52,279 nt of DNA from Planctomycetota bacterium (GTDB lineage: Bacteria > Planctomycetota > Planctomycetia > Planctomycetales > Planctomycetaceae): the NCBI GenBank assembly GCA_027623235.1, contig JAQBVJ010000046.1:1-52279 (forward strand), read 5' to 3'. The notes beneath the pieces were generated by a model. The model was not told the origin of the DNA. It saw only the letters and a program-made list of their open reading frames with translations, and ran no database searches. Every line of letters begins with the position of its first letter. Within the stretch, counting starts at the first letter, position 1. Positions 50,718 through 52,279 of the stretch are shown here, piece by piece. The position numbers and the translations under genes are program-made.

Positions 50718-52058
50718 ATGAACTGTTTCGGATCAGCATCGCACGTGTGTTGCGCTCTGGCACTCGCCGTGTCTTGTCAGCTGCTTGTTGCGAGTGCGGA
50801 ATCTGCGGATGAGATCCCCGCCTCTCAAACAAACACGATTGATCGGGCAGAGGTCGACTCGCTGATTCAGCAACTCGGCAGTGCAAAGCGAACGACGCGG
50901 ACTCAGGCGGAGAAGTCGCTTCAGTCGTTTGGTCCGGCACTGCTGGAATTGCTTCCGCCTTTGGATCTGGTTCGCAACGTTGCCGCACGGCAGGCCGTTC
51001 GACGAATTCGGATCCAGCTTGAAGGCGAGGCGGCCAGGCAGTCACTGAAGCCGCGACGAGTGACGCTGCAGGGGTCGTACTCGATCGCCGACCTGGCTAC
51101 GAAACTTGCGGAGCAGACGGGCAACCCGCTGCGCTTCGCCGACTCGAATGCTGAAGACGAGACGACGCTGCCGATGGTCACCGTCGACTGGCAGGATGTG
51201 ACTTTCTGGGAGGCGATGCTTCTTCTCGAGGAGAAAGGCTGGTTCGCCAGGTTCGATTCACAATCGGGGGATCTCCAGCTGTCCCGGACCGCAACGCTGC
51301 CGATGTCGGTAACCTCGAATCGCGAAGCCGTCCGAATCCGTGTCTCGCCGCTCAGCCGGAAGGCGATCAGCGATGAGGCAGTGCTGCTGCAGACTCGCGT
51401 GTCGATTGAGTGCGAGCCACGACTGCGGCCGCTGTTTTTGAATTACGCGAGCGATGACCTGTCTTTGAAGCTGGGGACGAAGTCCGCTTCCTCGTTCGAT
51501 GCGGGAGCGAAAATCGAATTGCCGCTGGGGATCTCTGGCCGCGAAGCTGTGTTTCAGCCGCGGTTTCCTGCGGACCCGAATGCGAACACTGCACACCTGC
51601 TTGGCGAGGTGACTCTGCTTCTCGCGGCAGCCGAACAGCCCATTGAGTTCTCGCGACTTGGTGAGGCAACCGGCGTGGCAAGACGGCGAGGTGGCGTGAC
51701 CGTTGTCGTTTCGTCGGTCCTTTTGGGCGAGAAAGACGGCCGCCATTCTGCTCGAGTTCGAATCCAGGTCAGCTACGACCTCGGTGCCAACGCGTTCGAG
51801 TCTCACCAGACGTGGGTCTTTCACAATCGCGTGTGGCTCGCGGCGAGCGACGACGGGGGAAAGGCAAGACGAGTCGCGCCCAAGTCGTTCGATACGCTCT
51901 TCCAGAACGAAACGGGAGTCGGCATCGAATACGTGTTTTCCGATCTGGATCAGAGTCCGGCAAGGATGAGCTTTGTGTATCTCGCCCCGACTCAACTGAT
52001 CCGCGTTCCGGTGAAGCTGGACATCTCTGGCTTGCCGATCGTAAATGACGCTGACTGA
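50718..52058 (+). CDS. Exported protein of unknown function
   Basis: A 446-residue protein with a signal peptide (residues 1-28, ending VASAES). A helical stretch (about 35-110) with LIQQLGSAKRTTRTQAEKSL resembles a HEAT-like or degenerate helical repeat. Next, SIADLATKLAEQTGNPLRFA and FWEAMLLLEEKGW (about 125-195) recall the small N-terminal domain of secretins and TonB-dependent receptors, but only weakly. The rest is beta-rich. The ATG at 50718 is preferred because the signal peptide begins there; no ribosome site is seen, and the frame opens at a TTG inside the repeat. Function is unknown. Confidence 0.7.
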   Translation: MNCFGSASHVCCALALAVSCQLLVASAESADEIPASQTNTIDRAEVDSLIQQLGSAKRTTRTQAEKSLQSFGPALLELLPPLDLVRNVAARQAVRRIRIQLEGEAARQSLKPRRVTLQGSYSIADLATKLAEQTGNPLRFADSNAEDETTLPMVTVDWQDVTFWEAMLLLEEKGWFARFDSQSGDLQLSRTATLPMSVTSNREAVRIRVSPLSRKAISDEAVLLQTRVSIECEPRLRPLFLNYASDDLSLKLGTKSASSFDAGAKIELPLGISGREAVFQPRFPADPNANTAHLLGEVTLLLAAAEQPIEFSRLGEATGVARRRGGVTVVVSSVLLGEKDGRHSARVRIQVSYDLGANAFESHQTWVFHNRVWLAASDDGGKARRVAPKSFDTLFQNETGVGIEYVFSDLDQSPARMSFVYLAPTQLIRVPVKLDISGLPIVNDAD

Positions 52059-52090
52059 GTTGCTTTCCCACACTGCGTCGATGTGCATAG

Positions 52091-52119
52091 AAAAAGCCGA
52101 AGGCATCCTGCCTTCGGCT
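52091..52119 (-). terminator. Intrinsic terminator, strongest on the minus strand
   Basis: AGCCGAAGGCA pairs perfectly with TGCCTTCGGCT around a TCC loop. On the minus strand it is followed by TTTTT; on the plus strand only by ATTCAATTCT. It can end the 50.7-kb gene weakly, and suggests that a minus-strand gene lies to the right of the window. The remaining bases to 52279 hold a second hairpin (CCCCGCAA and TTGCGGGG, 52193-52209) and no gene. Confidence 0.75.
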
Positions 52120-52279
52120 ATTCAATTCTGTGAGACAGTGATCCTCACGATGTCGTCCGCAAGCCGTTGTGCCTCCTTGCCGGGCTGGCGGTCCCCGCAA
52201 TTTGCGGGGAGGCTCACTTTGACTTAGGACCGGCGGTGAAATTAAATCGGCATCTGTGGTGAGAGGGTGTAGTTGTAGC

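Overview
The window looks like a chromosomal segment of a planctomycete (phylum Planctomycetota, probably order Planctomycetales). This is an inference. It rests on a GC-rich composition, a C-type sulfatase with an export signal, a Tat-exported Gfo/Idh/MocA protein, zinc-ribbon and VWA membrane proteins with no recognisable relatives in model bacteria, housekeeping genes detached from their usual partners (rnpA without rpmH, rpmA without rplU), and many intergenic hairpin repeats. No rRNA, tRNA, CRISPR array, transposase or prophage gene was found.

Layout. 0-6.1 kb (minus strand): bisphosphate nucleotidase, msrA overlapping a small membrane protein, a long NfeD-type membrane protease, and an SGNH-fold protein that has lost catalytic residues. 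6.4-10.1 kb: purA (plus), then rpe, a histidine-phosphatase-fold pseudoenzyme and accD (minus). 10.4-19.4 kb (plus): a histidine kinase and response regulator, a cyclophilin, an 843-residue VWA-type membrane protein, a 607-residue multi-zinc-ribbon protein and a Mn-type superoxide dismutase. 19.5-28.7 kb: rpmA, a zinc alcohol dehydrogenase family protein, a small unknown gene, a CFA-synthase-like methyltransferase, a sulfatase, an Fe(II)/2OG oxygenase, a Prc/Tsp protease and a Gfo/Idh oxidoreductase. 29.0-31.4 kb: a two-gene ABC exporter. 31.6-37.0 kb (minus): the run dksA-lspA-rpmE-prfA-prmC-murA, which joins envelope synthesis to translation termination. 37.0-37.7 kb: a gene-free stretch with a promoter-like site and a very strong orphan terminator, probably a small RNA. 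37.7-42.7 kb: rfbA, lepA, a DJ-1/PfpI protein and a MoxR ATPase. 42.8-52.1 kb: a membrane protein paired with MoxR, rnpA, a zinc-ribbon membrane peptide, a TPR lipoprotein, a DUF1851-like gene coupled to a prepilin peptidase, a Tat-exported Gfo/Idh protein and an exported unknown.

The genes are mostly core metabolism, translation and envelope functions arranged in short strand runs. No single multi-gene pathway dominates.

The least explained structure lies between the genes. At least four families of palindromic repeats sit at gene ends. Some carry the stop codon of the gene they follow, always in the same register and orientation. One repeat appears to encode the last residues of MurA. The other candidates for something new are the roughly 100-nt orphan RNA at 37.4-37.55 kb and two enzyme-fold proteins whose catalytic residues are replaced.
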